NCBI GenBank assembly: GCA_028822125.1
Contig: JAPKEK010000119.1
Span: forward strand, 1 to 6,768
DNA: 6,768 nucleotides
Direction of reading: 5' to 3'
From: Pseudomonadales bacterium
GTDB lineage: Bacteria; Pseudomonadota; Gammaproteobacteria; Pseudomonadales; Azotimanducaceae
Below are positions 5,991 to 6,768 of this stretch, piece after piece. How positions within the stretch are numbered: the stretch's first letter is position 1; the number at the start of each line of letters is the position of its first letter. A program made the translations under genes and the position numbers. Below the pieces are notes generated by a model. It was not told where the DNA came from. It searched no databases and was given only the letters and a program-made list of their open reading frames with translations.

Positions 5991-6768
5991 GAAGGGTTTT
6001 CTATGTTAGCACGACAATAATCGCCTAGTTCATTGATGGCCTGATCTGCTTCGGGTATACGCCCAGCAAAGAGGTGGAACACATGCACCATTTTAGGCCA
6101 GACCTTCAGCGCTGCAGAGCCGCCCAGCTCGATCACTTTATCGACCAGGCGCTCCGAGTCACTATTGAGAATTTCAGTGCTACCGACATGAACCAGCATC
6201 GGTGGTAAATCATTCAAGTCGGCAAACAAGGGGGAAGCCAGTGGCGCTGTCGCTTCTCTGCCGGAGAGATAACACTCAGCCCAGGCGGCCAGCGCCGGCC
6301 GGGTCAGCATTGGGTCAGTGGCCTTATTGTCGATATAGGATTTGCCGCTGAGCGTTAAATCAACCCAGGGTGAGATCAGAATTGCGGCTGCCGGCAGGTC
6401 GGTGCCTAAGTTTTTCAGGTTAAGCAGCGTTGCCAGTACCAGCCCGCCGCCGGCCGAATCGCCGCCTATAACTATTTTATCAGCAGCGTAACCCTGGCTG
6501 AGCAGCCACTCAAATACTGCGGTGGCGTCTTCCAAAGCCGCTGGAAAGGGTGTTTCCGGGGCTAACCGGTAGTTTACCATGAGTACCCGCATGCCACTGG
6601 CTCTGGCAAGACGCCAGGACAGATTGCGATGCGCTACGGCATCGCCCATCACATAACCGCCACCATGGAAATATAATAGTACAGCCGAGGTGCTTGCTTG
6701 TTCAGGGCTAACCCACTCGCAGCTGACCTGGTTAACCTGGCACGCTTCGAAGGAGACGCCCGCCGGTG
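5987..6768 (-). CDS. HSL-family alpha/beta-hydrolase (carboxylesterase/lipase), 5' end outside the window
   Basis: The frame is open to the right edge; 259 codons are visible (6766 to 5990, then the stop), and by comparison with the usual 300-310 residues about 45 N-terminal residues are missing. The visible part opens PAGVSFEACQ and reaches the hormone-sensitive-lipase oxyanion motif HGGGY (visible residues 34-38). The HSL family motif YRLAPE follows, then the nucleophile elbow GDSAGG with Ser104. The acidic member lies in GSTEILNSD (Glu198 or Asp203), and His228 is in the W-M-H-F motif. The triad is intact, so the enzyme should hydrolyse short-chain esters in the cytoplasm; the natural substrate cannot be told. 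A GTG at 6652 could be mistaken for the start, but it lies inside the HGGGY motif region and would remove the oxyanion hole. It shares a transcript with the SelD fusion, though no functional link to selenium is evident. Confidence 0.92.
   Translation of the reverse strand, partial: PAGVSFEACQVNQVSCEWVSPEQASTSAVLLYFHGGGYVMGDAVAHRNLSWRLARASGMRVLMVNYRLAPETPFPAALEDATAVFEWLLSQGYAADKIVIGGDSAGGGLVLATLLNLKNLGTDLPAAAILISPWVDLTLSGKSYIDNKATDPMLTRPALAAWAECYLSGREATAPLASPLFADLNDLPPMLVHVGSTEILNSDSERLVDKVIELGGSAALKVWPKMVHVFHLFAGRIPEADQAINELGDYCRANIENPS

Noticed and set aside
1..6768. CRISPR array, tRNA or rRNA genes, insertion sequence
   Set aside because: No regularly spaced repeats, cloverleaf sequences, rRNA motifs or transposase coding were seen on either strand.

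Overview
The window looks like part of a bacterial chromosome, probably from a free-living, perhaps marine, gammaproteobacterium. That guess rests on gene types (an oxidoreductase-SelD fusion, an HSL-type esterase, exported enzymes), tight gene overlaps and moderate GC. It is an inference; no marker gene is present.

Layout: positions 1-58 hold the tail of a very AT-rich stretch and a strong intrinsic terminator for whatever lies to the left. Positions 59-365 contain no convincing gene; they serve as the upstream region of a rightward gene set and may hold a weak promoter and some paired RNA segments. Rightward genes follow: (1) a lyase of the fumarase/aspartase superfamily, PcaB/adenylosuccinate-lyase-like, with an N-terminal signal peptide (366-1736); (2) a wrecked secreted alpha/beta-hydrolase gene of the LpqC/PHB-depolymerase-like type, overlapping gene 1, whose two ends survive in different reading frames (1727-2063); (3) an exported gamma-glutamyltranspeptidase-like Ntn-hydrolase (2056-3756), whose start overlaps the end of gene 2.

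A leftward pair converges on this set with a 32-base gap: a partial HSL-family carboxylesterase running off the right edge (5987-6768), then, overlapping it by four bases (GTGA), a 733-residue fusion of an NDH-2-like FAD/NAD(P) oxidoreductase with selenide, water dikinase SelD (3789-5990).

The most interesting unit is the rightward set. All three products carry, or carried, export signals. An exported fumarase-superfamily lyase is unexpected because the family is normally cytoplasmic. The GGT-like protein keeps its nucleophilic Thr and oxyanion glycines but, aligned by eye to E. coli GGT, has lost every residue that binds the gamma-glutamyl alpha-amino and alpha-carboxylate groups. Together with the hydrolase this suggests a periplasmic or secreted pathway acting on an unknown, non-glutamyl amide/ester substrate. 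In this strain the hydrolase has been inactivated by a large internal deletion. Substrate and pathway are inference.
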